Shown in pieces: positions 18,611 through 35,624 of a DNA stretch of 64,000 bases. Below the pieces are notes generated by a model. The model was not told where the DNA came from and searched no databases. It saw nothing but the letters and a program-made list of their open reading frames with translations. The DNA is taken from the NCBI RefSeq assembly GCF_000247815.1, contig NC_021681.1:12402567-12466566 (forward strand), read 5' to 3'. The stretch's first letter is position 1, and the number at the start of each line of letters is the position of its first letter. Source of the DNA: Ficedula albicollis (Eukaryota > Chordata > Aves > Passeriformes > Muscicapidae). The position numbers and the translations under genes were made by a program.

Positions 18611-21191
18611 TAGAACTGTGTAACATCCATTTAAAAATTAATATTCTTATTGAAAGAAATAGGGTTCAATTCAGATTCAGGAGATATCTGGTGCCATAAT
18701 TTTGTTTTTTCCATTCCATAAATAGTAGAGTTTAATGGAGTTAGAAAAGAGTAAAAAGCTTGATTGTAATGAAAATAATTTTGAGTATATCAAATGAGTG
18801 CAATTAAAGTCTAGATACATAAATAATATGCTGTTCTAATTAAAAAGTTGTTTTTTTTTTCTCTTCAGAATACACATAATAAGGTTTGTGGGTTTTTTTC
18901 TATTCTGGTTTTTAAGATTAATTGAAAACATAGGCCACTCCACACGGATAAAAGTATAAACAAGATTTTTTTTTATTTTACCAAATCTTCAGCAGTTACC
19001 CAATAGCCTTGTTTATTTTTCATACTGCAAAATTATTTTTTTGATTACGTATGTCTGCACTATCTTCATTGATGCTCCACCTGTTTTGGCTGGTTAATAT
19101 TCATAGCAGTAAGTCACCATTTCTTGATTGATAAGTGGTTGAACTAATTCAGTATATTTTATTTAGTCAGAGCTCCATTTTTAGGCCCAGCTGTCTATTA
19201 AAGTGTGCAGGAGACTACACAGGAGGAGAGAGGGAGCATGGGAATAGAAAGAAGAGAAATCACTCCTTGCAGAGCCTTGTTAAAGTGTGTGTGGGATTTG
19301 TCTGGGCAGAGTTTATGGCGAGCTGAAGTGTGAGCTATTGTGGATTTATATCAGTGCCTGGGGCCTGCCACCATGGCAGGTGACACCATCACCCTTCTCC
19401 AGGCTCAGCTGCATAATTCAGCACAGAGACCACGAGGATCACATCTCTTATGTATCCTTGACCTGGAGAATCCAGTAACAGCACGAAGTGGAAAGCGATG
19501 GAGGTTTTTGCCAAAACCGACTTTCCAGGTGCATTACATGAATGTTCTGACAGATTTAACTATCTAAATGTTATTTTTCTGTCAAAAATCAAAAATTTGA
19601 AAGGTTGCAAAACAAATTACTGGCTCTCTGGCTTATTTTTATGTCCATTCTGTGAGGTTTACTGATTAAGTAGTGCAGTGATGAGACATTATAAAAGATG
19701 AAGACATACTCTATTTACAACAGTTCATAGACATGAGAAAAGGAATGGTTTATTAGGTATATTAAGTTGGTAATGAACCTTTAAGCACAGGATTGCTGTC
19801 ATGCATACAAGTTACATACTTTTGCACATTCGTAAGTCAATAATCATACTCTGATCTCTAGTTCTGATCTTCTGCTGAAAAACACTTAAGTGCTAATTTG
19901 GATTGCTAAAACTAGAGATTTTTTAATAGGTTGCATTGATGAGGAAATAATGGTTTCAGAGCCTCACATGCTGCAGCATTACAATTTCTGGTACATTACA
20001 AATGAGACACGTTTATCAGACACAGAGTACAAGAGATGCTTGGGGACAGGTCAGATTCAGAAACTGGTAAAAGACAAAAACAGAGAAAGATGTCTTTGTT
20101 TATTTGTTGGTTCATTCCATGATCAATATGAACTGGCAAAACAGATCTGTCAGCTTTGTGTGAAAGGCAAGGATGCCAAGATGTTAACAGTTAAGAGTTT
20201 GCTAATTTAAAAAAGGAAGAGTTGACCTATGTTGACTCTCTATATGTATTTTTATTTCAATTCATGAAACTTTGAAGCAAATGGAAAAGGTAGAGATAGG
20301 CTGAAACTAACCTAAGGATGAGGGTGCTGAACTCTATGTGCCATGGGAGTCTGCACTGTGCCTCATAAATAAATGTCTGCTCTCCATGGGGTACACTCAA
20401 ATGAAACCTTCCCCTTCTGTAAACTAAAACAAACAAACAAACAAACAAAAAAAACCACTGCTCATCCATTGTTCTGAGGATTTTATCCTTGAACACTCTG
20501 AACTCCAGTGAGTGCAAAAGGGCTTCAGCTGGTTGTCTTTTCTAGTCACACTGAACACCAAGTGCCTGAGGCCAGCACTCCTGTGAGGAACAGGGAGATT
20601 CCTGCTGCAGTATTCCCTAGCAGTGTTGTGCTAAGGAGCTCAGCTGGAAAACATCTCATGTAGATAGCAATTTGTCATTAAAACTGAAGTAGAGAAAGCT
20701 AAGGTTAAATGAAAAGCATTTAAGTTCTTATCAGGATAGGCAACATATTTTTCATGTTGGAAAAGCATGTTTGGACATTGAGTAACTGATGTATTTGGTT
20801 CTCACAGTGTACTGTAAATGCAGATAAACTTGATAAGCAAAGACACGTCTGCTGAATAAGAATGTAGTTTATAATTTTTCTCCCAAGGTAATGACTACCT
20901 ATTCACCCTCCCCTTCCTCAGCAGCATCTATAAGATTTTTCCTCTATTCCCATGCACAGTGACAGTGCAAGTTGTTCTACTTATTATTCTTGTATTGCCA
21001 ACACTGTGCCTGTCATCTCTAATGATGTATGGCCTTACCTTAGTGGTGGTTAATCTAATGATGAACTGACTCCCTGGAGGTTACAGGCAGTTTTTTCTGT
21101 TTCTAGCAGCCAGCATCACATGATGATGATTATTTTGGGCTTTCCTCACTCCCCCAACTAAGTGCACATTTACAGAGGGGGGAAAATTATA
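18611..21191. other. Non-coding AT-rich sequence, no gene seen
   Basis: Contains several short T-runs and an (AAAC)n repeat near 20421-20455. The 106-codon open frame at 19890-20210 has no recognisable domain and no convincing splice sites. Confidence 0.5.
20421..20455. repeat. (AAAC)n microsatellite
   Basis: About five tandem AAAC units followed by an A-run, immediately after TTCTGTAAACTAAAAC. Confidence 0.85.
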
Positions 21192-21281
21192 GCTAGAGGT
21201 GTCCCTGCACATAGCAGGGGGGTGGAACAGGTGATGATCTTTAAGGTCTCCTCCAACCCAAACTATGCTGTGATTCCATGA
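21192..21281 (+). mobile_element. CR1 LINE 3' end, plus strand
   Basis: CTAGAGGTGTCCCTGCAC, GATGATCTTTAAGGTC and CTCCAACCCAAACTATG followed by GTGATTCCATGA match the final ~90 bp of CR1 in the sense orientation, including the degenerate 8-mer at the very 3' end. The element is 5'-truncated, as most CR1 copies are. Confidence 0.85.
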
Positions 21282-25095
<3,814 letters not shown>

Positions 25096-25362
25096 TAGAA
25101 AAAGGAAACAAGTTTGTAAAAGTGCTAAAACACCTTAGCTCATGAGACATAGGTCCTGATAAAATTGCTGGCATTTATTGCTGGGGTGCTGTCCTATGCA
25201 AGTGAATATTTTACCTCAGTGCAAGGTGATAGAAAAAGGAAACAAGTTTGTAAAAGTGCTAAAACACCTTAGCTCATGAGACATAGGTCCTGATAAAATT
25301 GCTGGCATTTATTGCTGGGGTGCTGTCCTATGCAAGTGAATATTTTATCTCAGCGCAAGGTG
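25096..25362. repeat. Tandem duplication, 134-bp unit x2
   Basis: Units at 25096-25229 and 25230-25362 both start TAGAAAAAGGAAACAAGTTT and end near GCAAGGTG. They differ at TTACCTCAGTGC against TTATCTCAGCGC, two C/T transitions. The second copy follows without any spacer. Confidence 0.95.
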
Positions 25363-26648
25363 GAAGGCTGGCACTAATAGTTTAAGTATGCATTAGAATC
25401 TGGATACAACTTCATTTAACCAGGTATCTCCAGGAATATTGACCATCCAGCTCGTAGATACTTGGTACCCTGGCAGTACAACAAGTGTCAGGGAAAAATA
25501 TCATCCTCATTGTATTCCCCTGGACACTGTGCTGAGGAGGGATAAAGGGGATAAATGTCCCTGAAAGGGACATTTCATTTAACTTTGTTTGTATTAATTC
25601 TCAATTGTCTTAAAATGTCTAAACAATCTTAACTAGCAAAAAATGCGTGGAGAGGAGAAATGTGTGGAGATCTCTGCTTTTCTTTCCTCAAGATTTTCCA
25701 CTTCATCCCCTGAAATGTGCTGCTGGGGATTGTCCCAAGCTCATGTCACTGGCAGCAAAGGCTGTACAGGAGGAATGAACTGTGCATGTTGATGCTGCGA
25801 GGATAGCAAGCCCTAAAACTCTGTTTAACCTGTCTCTCCTTGCGTTTCCGTGACATTTCTTTCCTGAATTCTACATCTGACTCACTTTGCAACCCTGTAG
25901 ATTACTAAATAGATTGAGGTAGAGCTTTATAGGAATTTCTGAAGGTTGGAAGAGTGCCTCAATAAGCAAGAAATCCTTCCTGTGGGAAAGTGTCCTCTCC
26001 TCTCTTACCCATACAACTCTGTCCCTGCTTTCAGGCCTGTGCAATCCTATCAAAGTGCTAAGGCAAAATTATTTAGGGAAAGGTGAATGAGAAAAGAAAG
26101 AAGAGAAGCAAAGGATAAAAAATTGCAAAGATAAATAGAAAAAGTAAGTTTTGTCTCAAACTTAGACACGTTGATTCACATCTGGCCCTTAGCAAAAATG
26201 CAAATCTGTTGGTGGCTTCCAGAATTCCTCTCAAGCAATCATTCAAATAGCATTTATATCTAGGAAATGTTTCTTCCACATAGTTGAAAAAGAGATTTGA
26301 GTTAATATAGACAGCAATATAAATTATTTTAGTACTAATGTAAAAATAATTAGCTGTTTTTTGAGTGGCTACAGCTTGAGAAAACTATTGCTTTTATGGA
26401 ACATTTCTTCCTGTTTTAAATTTGCATATGATTTGGAAATGCCTTATTTTGCTTTACACATAGCATTGCTGGGGTTTACACAACCATTAAGGATTGCAAG
26501 TAATCCTTCCAATTATAAGTGGATACAAGAAAGTCTCTGCATTATAAATCATACATTGTTTTTAGAAAATCAGTGAGAGTTTTGTCACTGGCCACATTAG
26601 AAGTTCAGCATATTCCTACAGGAATATTATGATGCACAGATGATGGAG
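25363..26648. other. Non-coding sequence, no gene seen
   Basis: Contains the second copy of the dispersed 50-bp repeat. Short open frames on both strands show no known motif. Confidence 0.5.
25607..25655. repeat. Dispersed 50-bp direct repeat, copy B
   Basis: Partner of 24324-24373. The 134-bp tandem duplication lies between the two copies, so this small area has suffered at least two duplication events. Confidence 0.85.
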
Positions 26649-26752
26649 TTTCTGGAGGCAATCAGCTAGAGTGGTCCTGCTTGAGCTGGGCTGGTTGGAC
26701 AAGAAGATCTCCATAGATCCCTTCCACCCTCAGCCATTCTGTGATTCTGTGA
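26649..26752 (+). mobile_element. CR1 LINE 3' end, plus strand
   Basis: GTGGTCCTGCTTGAGCTGGG, GGTTGGACAAGAAGATCTCC and ATAGATCCCTTCCACCCTC followed by CATTCTGTGATTCTGTGAA match the terminal part of CR1 in sense orientation. The repeated ATTCTGTG at the end is the usual CR1 3' signature. Only the end of the element is present. Confidence 0.85.
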
Positions 26753-27283
26753 AGTCTGGGCTATCAAAAAGAAAAAATTAATTAATGGTAGCCAACATCG
26801 ATGGCAAATAGCTTACTACAATTTTGAAAAAAAAAATCCCCCTTCAGTTCAAATTTTGTCAAAAATCCCTCTTCAATTCAAATTTTGTCAATGTCAAAAG
26901 TTTAGAGTATAAGCAGCCTTCAGATACTGTCAAAGTAAAAGTGTAGAGCAAAGTGTAGGGCTGTTTGAAAAGACAGTAAAATCCTTAAATGTTACATTCT
27001 GGAGGTAGGTTTGCACCAGTATAAATCATGTCATTTGACTTAATTATACAGAAAGAGTGCTCACTGTTATTATCTGATTATTAACCCCTATGTGAGCTAT
27101 TTACATCTCAGTCTTGATTAATCATCATAATGATTACCTGCCTGTTGTGGTAATAATTAAGTAGAAAATCCAGTAACAAAATAATGAGATTTTTAATATT
27201 CTTTTTAGGTCGAACATAATGAGCAGGAGGAGTGTAATAATGGGTCTGGAACAAAAGGCAAATTAGATTAAGTTTTAAGACAC
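26753..27283. other. Non-coding AT-rich sequence with a short tandem repeat
   Basis: No gene signal. It holds the 29-bp tandem repeat at 26832-26889 and leads into a poly-T tract. Confidence 0.5.
26832..26889. repeat. Tandem repeat, 29-bp unit x2
   Basis: Two adjacent units, AAAAATCCCCCTTCAGTTC... and AAAAATCCCTCTTCAATTC..., both ending AAATTTTGTC. They differ by two transitions. Confidence 0.9.
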
Positions 27284-28116
<833 letters not shown>

Positions 28117-31100
28117 GCACTTACAGATATTTACTTTTTGTCAACAGAAAGCTAAAAATGTTTGGGAGGTAAATAAAATAAAAGGTCTGTTTCTGATGCA
28201 TGAGACTTTCTGGCAGAAGGGGAAGGGTCTGTGTACACCTGACCCACACTGGTGCCATCATTCCCAGGGATGCTGGGCACTGCAGGCTGCCCAGCTGAGC
28301 CTCAGAGGTGTGAAATGTCACCCTCCAATTCCACTCCTGGCACTGCAGCAGTTTCCACCAACTGATCAGTAACACTGGGTGAAAATTTTTTAAATCACCT
28401 AAATTCTTCATCACCTGAAAGTATGGGCACCTAATGTTTAGTCAAACATGGAATATACTCTCAACCTAGTACCAGAGTAATATCATGTAAGGGTTATCTC
28501 CATAGGGAAATGGGAGAAGTTTGCTGACTGTGGGCATTGGAAATTAGATTCAATAATGCTCTAAGAAATTTGCTTCAAGGTACTAATATTGCAAGTGTGT
28601 TAGTGTACAGCATATGGCTCTGATCTGAAAATCCTGAAGCATGAGCTCATTTTCATTGAGTGGTCCTGTGGGATGAACATCTTAAATTCATCTGGCATTC
28701 TGCAGCTGGTGTACATTTTGGAGGATTACTTGTAAGTGTTCGTTTTGCCAGCATATTAAACTCTTGCTGCATCACATTAATTTTTCTGCCCTTAATCGCA
28801 AATTAAGCATTTTTTCACTGAAGTTTCTTAGCATACTCTGCTCTCTTCTCAGTGTTGAGCCACTGATGAACATGTAATAGCCCATAAGAGATAAAGCCAT
28901 GGACTGTATGAAATCATAGTCTTTAGAGGACCAGATTGCCTTTAGAGATTTCATTGCTTTTCTCTGAGCTCCCTTGATTTTGTTTAGAGCTAATTATCAG
29001 CTCTTCATCTGAAGATAACTGAAACCAATACCTTCAAGCCACACTAAAAATATATACAGAAAGATCTTCTCTCACTTCTTGATAATGATGTGCTCTGATA
29101 GAATATCTGAAATATGTTGGCATTATTTGCTTCATTCTTAAAAATTCATCTTGTATATACATGACTTGGTGTGCTGGGAGGGCTCTTTTCTTATTGTCTA
29201 ATTAAGCCATACTTCATGTTATTTCTCTTAGTGTTTCAAACATATTTTCATGGTTTAATTATATTTCTGTTTAAAATCCCTCATTACTCTTGGTTAGTTC
29301 AGGCTCACAAAGTGTTGCAGGACCCACATGTGATCAAGTACAGCTATTTTCTCTGTAAAGGAAAAAAAGAGCAAACACAAGTTGTTGATGACATCGTCTT
29401 TCATAAGATTTAAAAAAAATGTTCTTTATTCCATTAGAACACCTTCAAGAGGGATAGATCTTAATGGAATGCTACTAAAATGTTTGTGGATTAAGGATAA
29501 AGCTCAGTAGCCTTATTTGATTTGGTTCTGACCACTTTGAAACATTGATTGCTTGTGATCATTTTCCAACTCTGCTCTCTAACCTCTCTTTATCAGCCCA
29601 CTGAATGGTACATGGAGCACTCAGGAAGTCCCATACCACTTCTCCCCGAGGCCTTTTTCATCTGGTTCTGCTCTTTGCCTTTTTCTGTAATTGCATTTGT
29701 GTATTAAAGGTTACCATGTTTTATTTCTCTACGGATAGATCTTTGGGGATGGTTTGGGTTTTTAATATAGAATATATTGAAGGCCTTGGCTCTGCAATAA
29801 ATTGCATTATGAATACATGGTGAGGCCTTTCCAGAGGTTATTGCATGGTTAGGGCCAAAACAGAAAACAGATTTTATGTACACGTTAAGGAACATGCAGC
29901 ACCAGCTTATTATAAAGTTCTCTGGTGCTTCAAACGCTCATGTGTATTTAACTTCACAGCCATGAGTAATTCATTGACAGTAATGGAACTCCTTTTGTCC
30001 ACCTCGCATTGAGTGTTTGCGTATGCAGGAATGAAAGTTTTTGCCCTCAGTCACAGTACAGTTCCTTGGAGGAATGTTTTTACTTGCCTTTCTTCTCCGT
30101 GCAGTGAACCCTGCATAAGCCCTACATTTGAGGAGCTGTCTTTAGACAAAAGGGAGCTGTGTCTTCCACTTTCAGTGGCTACATGGTTTACAAGCACGCT
30201 ATCTTAAGCCTTCTATTATTTTTTAAGCAAAGTAGAAATTCTTTTCTTGGTGAATAAAAAATTCTGGCATTTTGATTTGCTCTAAGGATGTGCTTAAAAG
30301 GGGTTGTTCTACATGCTCGTGAATGGTTGGAGGACGGGGGAGAGAGAAGAGTAATTTCTTTTATTTCTTAGCCCTATTTTTTAAAATGTTGTTAATGATG
30401 AAGATGTTTGTAGAGGAGATTAAACTCTAACAAACCTTGGGTAGATTGAAATGAAGATGAGTTTAATGTCTGAGATTATCTTTTGAATACTTTCTTCTTT
30501 TTTTTAGTATTGCTCTGTCAGCTAAATATAGTTCTGATTTTTACATTTTTATAGACCATGTGAGTTCCCTGTAGGCACATTGTCTCTCTTCAGTGATTTA
30601 TATAGTTTGAATTATAGGGGATGATAAGCATTTGCTGTTCAATAGTGTAGTTAATGCTCAGCCCCCCCGGGTAACAGAGCAGTGAAGCATTTACTACTCA
30701 GTGGTAGTTCTGCAACAATCAGCAGCAGTGCGGCTCCATCACAGTAAATTTATATCAGTACACTTCAGCCTTGGGGAGCTCAACATTCACCCAGAATAGC
30801 CAAGGGAAAACAATTAGAATGGACATTTTCCAGTCTTTTTGGGTGGCACAACAGGAGGAGTTTACTATTGTAACTGGATCAGAAACAGAAATCACATATG
30901 TGCGACATGAAAATTATCCAACCTTTATTTTCTCTCCTTTTTTTCCCCCCTTCCAGGATAAAAGGCAAATAAATGATTACACCAAAAAGCTTTTGGAAAC
31001 CTGAAAGTTAGAAAAGGTTTCTGTATTGGCAGACTCACTGCCATGCTGGTGAGATGCCAGGGAGTCTAGGAGGGCTCCAAGCTCTTTTCTCCTGTGCTTA

Positions 31101-31389
31101 GGAGGAGCCTCCTCTGTAGGTTGGTGAGCTTTCAGGCACTGTGACAGTACAACACTTCTGTTCCTGTGATTGTGATGAGAAAATAGCAAGAACTGCATCA
31201 GCCAAGCAATAATAGCTTGGCTATTTCTCTTCCAGGTTATTTTTCTTCAATAGGCCTGAAAGCTTTTTATAAAGGAAGCCAATATCATCAGGATTGAGGA
31301 GAACAATTAGTGTTCTCTTCTATCCTTCTGGTTGCAGGACACGATGAGGGGAAAAACATAAAATGCATAAAATCAATATCTGGCTACGA
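28117..31389. other. Non-coding sequence, no confident gene
   Basis: Contains a GC-richer patch at 28230-28370. An exon-like 3' terminal segment at 30957-31004 follows a strong pyrimidine tract (CTCTCCTTTTTTTCCCCCCT then TCCAG) and reads DKRQINDYTKKLLET then stop, but nothing else supports it. The remainder is AT-rich with short meaningless frames. Confidence 0.45.
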
Positions 31390-32370
31390 ACCTGCTGTCA
31401 CTGAAAGAATTTTGGGGTTTTTCGATTGTGGGTAAGTTTGCACAACACAATGGATGGGGTACACCTGTCTCAAAGGGGAAGAGACTCTTTGGCACAGGTG
31501 TCAGCAGGGCTCACAGAAAGAGATCAAACTAGAATTGAAGGGCTAAAGGAATAAAGCCATGCTCCCTAGAGATAAAACCTGGGCGCAGCATAACAATATT
31601 GAAAGGTGGTTTTGTGGCAAGGTCTGTGAGCCTGTGGGTTGGAGATCCATGCAGCAGCAAAACCACAAAGGTTATTGATGTTAGAAACCATGGAAGCACT
31701 TGAGAATGGTCATGCAGGAATTCAGATTTATCCCCTCAGGAAGGGGTGGGATCAGTAACCCAGGTGAAGTGGATCTACACCCGTGCAAGCAGTTCAGAGA
31801 ACAAACAGGAGGAGCTGGAAACCCTCGTGCAGCAGCAACACCGTGACGTAGCTGCCATCACGGAAACGTGTGGAATGGTTCACACAGCTGGAGTACCCTC
31901 AGAGGGAGAGGCAAGAAAGGAGAAGATGTCAGGTAGCCCTGTATTTTAGGGAGTGTCTTGATTGTCTAGAGCTTGATGATGGACAACAGGGCTGAGTGCT
32001 TTTGGGTAAAACAGGGAGGGAGGCCAACAAGGCAGATATCATGGTGGGAGTAATCGCAGATGGGGGTACCAGCCTCTTCTCACAGGTGCAGGTGATAGGA
32101 TAAGAGAAAATGGTCTCAAGTTGCACCATATGGTGCTTAGATTACATATTAGGAAAGTCTTCTTCACCAGAAAGGGTTGTCAAGCACTGAAACAGGCTGC
32201 CCAGAGGAATAGTTGAGTCACCATGCCTGGAGGCATTAAAAAGACATGCAGATGTGGTGCTTAAGGGACATGATTTAGGGGTGAACTTGGCAGCATGTAA
32301 TTAACAGTCAGACTTGATGATCTTAAAGGTCTTCTTCAGCCTAAACCAAAGTTCTGTGATTCTATCTTTG
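31390..32370 (+). mobile_element. CR1 LINE with internal deletion, plus strand
   Basis: Three CR1 regions are joined. First, 31420-31740 resembles the region just before ORF2 (GGATGGGGTACACCTGTCTC, CAGGGCTCACAGAAAGAG). Second, 31746-31949 encodes the start of the ORF2 endonuclease: WIYTRASSSENKQEELE and the AAITET motif, then a frame break. Third, from about 32060 the sequence is 3' UTR (CCAGCCTCTTCTCACAGG, GGTCTCAAGTTGCACCA, GACTTGATGATCTTAAAGG, GTGATTCTATC). The reverse transcriptase that normally lies between the second and third parts is absent. The element is dead; the missing piece would be some 2 kb in a full-length CR1. Start coordinate is approximate. Confidence 0.85.
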
Positions 32371-34645
32371 GGTGAAAGGTCTTGAAACCAAAGCAGAAGG
32401 AGGTCCCAGGTGATAGCCACCGTCCTTCAGCAAGACTGTGACAAAGTAAAAATAAAGCTGAGGTTCCCAGGGTATCTTGCTTAATGCCGTGGCTGCTGCA
32501 GTCAACAGTGCCCTCTCTCTCTGAAATGTGCCTGGAAGCCTCAGGCTGTAGTACAGCCAGCATCAAGAATAAGGACTGACAAAGTTAATTTTTCTCTTGT
32601 AAATTGTGAAAGATGAGGCAGAGTAAAATATAAAAGAGGAGGAGAAGAAACTGCAGTAGGCAAGATGAGTTTCAGCCTAGAAAACAGTGGGAAAGTGTGA
32701 AGTGGGATTTCTGCAAAGCAGGATTTCCATGAAGCAGGATTGTAAGTGCTCCAACCCCACAGATGCTGTTGTGATTGTGAGCAAATATGATTGCAGTGAA
32801 CTGAAGAGGTGTGAGCTCTGCTGTGGTGACAGGGAATCTGCAAATAATGACCATTATACCTACGCTGCATCTTTAAGCCTGACTGGCTGCAGAGACCCAG
32901 CAAGCATAAATATAGGCGAGGTTAAATGCATCTCTCAGGGCCCTCAGGTCCCAGCACCGTACATTGGCCAGCATTTCCCTGCACCAGAGAGCCTGAGCAG
33001 GCTGTCAGCAGGAAGGCTTCAAGCTGAGAGGGCAAGCCAGGTTTCCAGAAGATGTCTGTGTTATGCCTTGTGCTTGCCTGCCTGCTGCAGTGTGGAAACA
33101 GCATAAGGATATTTTGAAGAGGCTCAGAAAGGGTGATGTTGACAGGCAAGTGGAGAAGTGAGGAAAAAAGCATGATTTTTGTTAAAGTCATGGTGAAAGA
33201 ACTGCTGACATCCTCTGGCAATGGTGAGAATGTGAATAATTAAAAAGAAGTTTGATGGCATTATAATTGAGATTGTTCTGAAATCAGCATAAAAATTAGG
33301 ACATGCAAAACTTTCAAAGAACTGGAATCTGATGAATAATGGGGAGAAAAATGTAAATGTAAATGGCTAATTGGCTGTAAACCCTGAGAAGATCCCAGCG
33401 GAGCTGTTCCAGTCAGTGCTTTGATAAGCATGGTTCTCTCCCTGCTGTCAGCAGGCACAAGCATCACTCACCCACACCCAGTCTGAATCTGACCTTAAAG
33501 CATGGACACTGACCACAAAGCGAGGAGGACCACTTGCATAAAGCCTGGCATGAATCCTACAGTACTGGCAAAGATAAATCTTATCCAGTTAAACAGTGTT
33601 TGGTCACTCTAGTCAAGGAAATCAAAAGTATATTCCAGTTCTAGAAGGGAGTTTAAAACTGTGAAATTGAAAAAGAGAAGAACTATGAATAAAATCAAAG
33701 ACAAAAATGAAAAGGTCACACCTAGAGTCAAAGAGAAGATGAAGGGGCACTAAATGAATAGCAAACAAGCTTACTATGAGGCAGAAGAATAACCTCAGCA
33801 GCTCCAGGATTCAGGGAACTGACTCATTCCTTCACTTCAACCTGTAAAAGACAGGTCTCTTGGGGAGAGTGGTAGTAATATTTGAATTATTTCAGTAGTA
33901 ATATCAGAAGGGAGTTGAGAATGATGAAGGATTCATTAGGTCAGGATTCAGAAACCGTGGGCTCAGAAATAGGAGAGGAACAGTTGTAGAAGATCCAGTA
34001 TTAATGCTGTAAATCTCAATGCACATGTAGGATACAAAGAATCTGCATCACTTTATCTCTGATAAAGCATTTACCTCTGCTGTTACCCCCATCCTCCTCC
34101 CTGCATCACAGTGTGCCTAAGGCAAGAGGAGTGAGTGGAGGCACAATGTGGAGTTACACAATGCAGATAGAGGCAAGGGTGCCTCACAGAACATCTATTG
34201 TGATAGTGTGCACGATTGAAAGAGTGGATGTCTTCAACTGAGAGCAAAAAGATATGTCTTTGAACTCTCTGGAACTGAAGGAAATCACGGATTCAGTCAG
34301 AATGGTACTATACCAGACCACTTTTAAAGGCTCTTTCCAGAGCAGAATCACATATGGAAACAATTTTTGATAACGTGCTGTAAAATCCATTCCAGGGAAT
34401 ATTCCCATCTTGGCAGAGATTGAACTAGACAGTTTAATAAGTCTTCCATCCCTACTTTCTCTCTGCTTGTGATTCTTTAAGTTGAAGCCACATAATTTTA
34501 TGTTCTCTATAGTTTTTGAGTCATCCAATATCTTCTGATTTATAGCTTAACTTGTGTATAACAAACTCCAGGTTGCTTGAGGAAGAAAGACACCTTAATC
34601 ACAACAGCAGGCTTCAGTCACCTCATTGCAAACTCCAGGCCCTAG

Positions 34646-34660
34646 TTTATTTATTTATTT
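34646..34660. repeat. (TTTA)n short repeat
   Basis: Nearly four tandem TTTA units in CCTAGTTTATTTATTTATTT. Confidence 0.75.
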
Positions 34661-35580
34661 AATCTGTGGAATGAAATATGCCATAAGAAACATCTAGGGT
34701 CTTTATTAAATCCTCATATTAACAAAGTGCAGAGCAGTAAAAGTTATATGAAAATACAGGGCAAGATACACAGAAATTAGATGATGGTTTGAAGGAGGCC
34801 ACCCTCATTATTAAATCTTGAATGTTGGGAAGAGGTGAAGTTATTTTATCATGAAATAATACATATGTTCTGTGTAGCTGCCAGGAACTGTGCACACTGC
34901 ACAGCCTTTGATGGGCAATATGTAACTTCTGGGGGTGTGCAATATCTCACATGATGTGGATCCAGAGAAAACAACCTTTTCTTCAGAGCATCTTTGAGAT
35001 TCACATCTGTATCAGGCACTGCTGGCAAGCTAAATCTTTGACAAAAAATCTGATATCTGAAACCCAGCTTGGGAGTAGCTGTTATGGAGGAGAGAGGTGT
35101 TTGGCCTCATCTCTTACTGTAGAAATGGGAACCCCCAGTTGAGAAGAGTCACCTTCTGGAGGTACCTCTCTCCCTGCTGACTGTCCTACTCCTGCAGAAC
35201 AGACACACAGGCACTTCCAGAGCTCAGTTTGTCCCACGTGTCTCTCATAAGAGCAGTGACTTCAAATCACCAAGAGTAAAGCTTGACCTTCCCCTTTCAG
35301 AACATCCAGTTTGATGGGATAAACTTCAATCAACAAGTGGAATACTTCTGACTTTTTTCCTTGAAAAATGATAGGTGTTTTAGAAGGCTGAAGTCTGTAA
35401 CAGAGCTGTGCTGGGCTCCAAGGCTTTGGCAGCATGCATTCTTAATGGTGCAACATTTTCATACTCAGAAAGGGGGGAGTGAGAAGGAGGGAGAATAAGA
35501 AATCAAATAATATATTTGTGCATAATAATACTGAATATTAGGCAATTTTCTATTTTTAGTAGGGTTCTAAATAGTATGAT

Positions 35581-35624
35581 GACTGATTATGAATCAGTAA
35601 ATCATAATTAATTATAAATCAGTC
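35581..35624. repeat. Overlapping AT-rich inverted repeats
   Basis: GACTGATT at the left end is the reverse complement of AATCAGTC at the right end. Inside lie a second hairpin, ACTGATT-ATG-AATCAGT, and a perfect ATAATTAATTAT palindrome. The nested arrangement could extrude a cruciform, but no function can be read from it. Confidence 0.75.

Noticed and set aside
32687..33106. Cysteine-rich 139-codon open frame
   Set aside because: The cysteine spacing fits no family I know, and there is no signal peptide or splice context.
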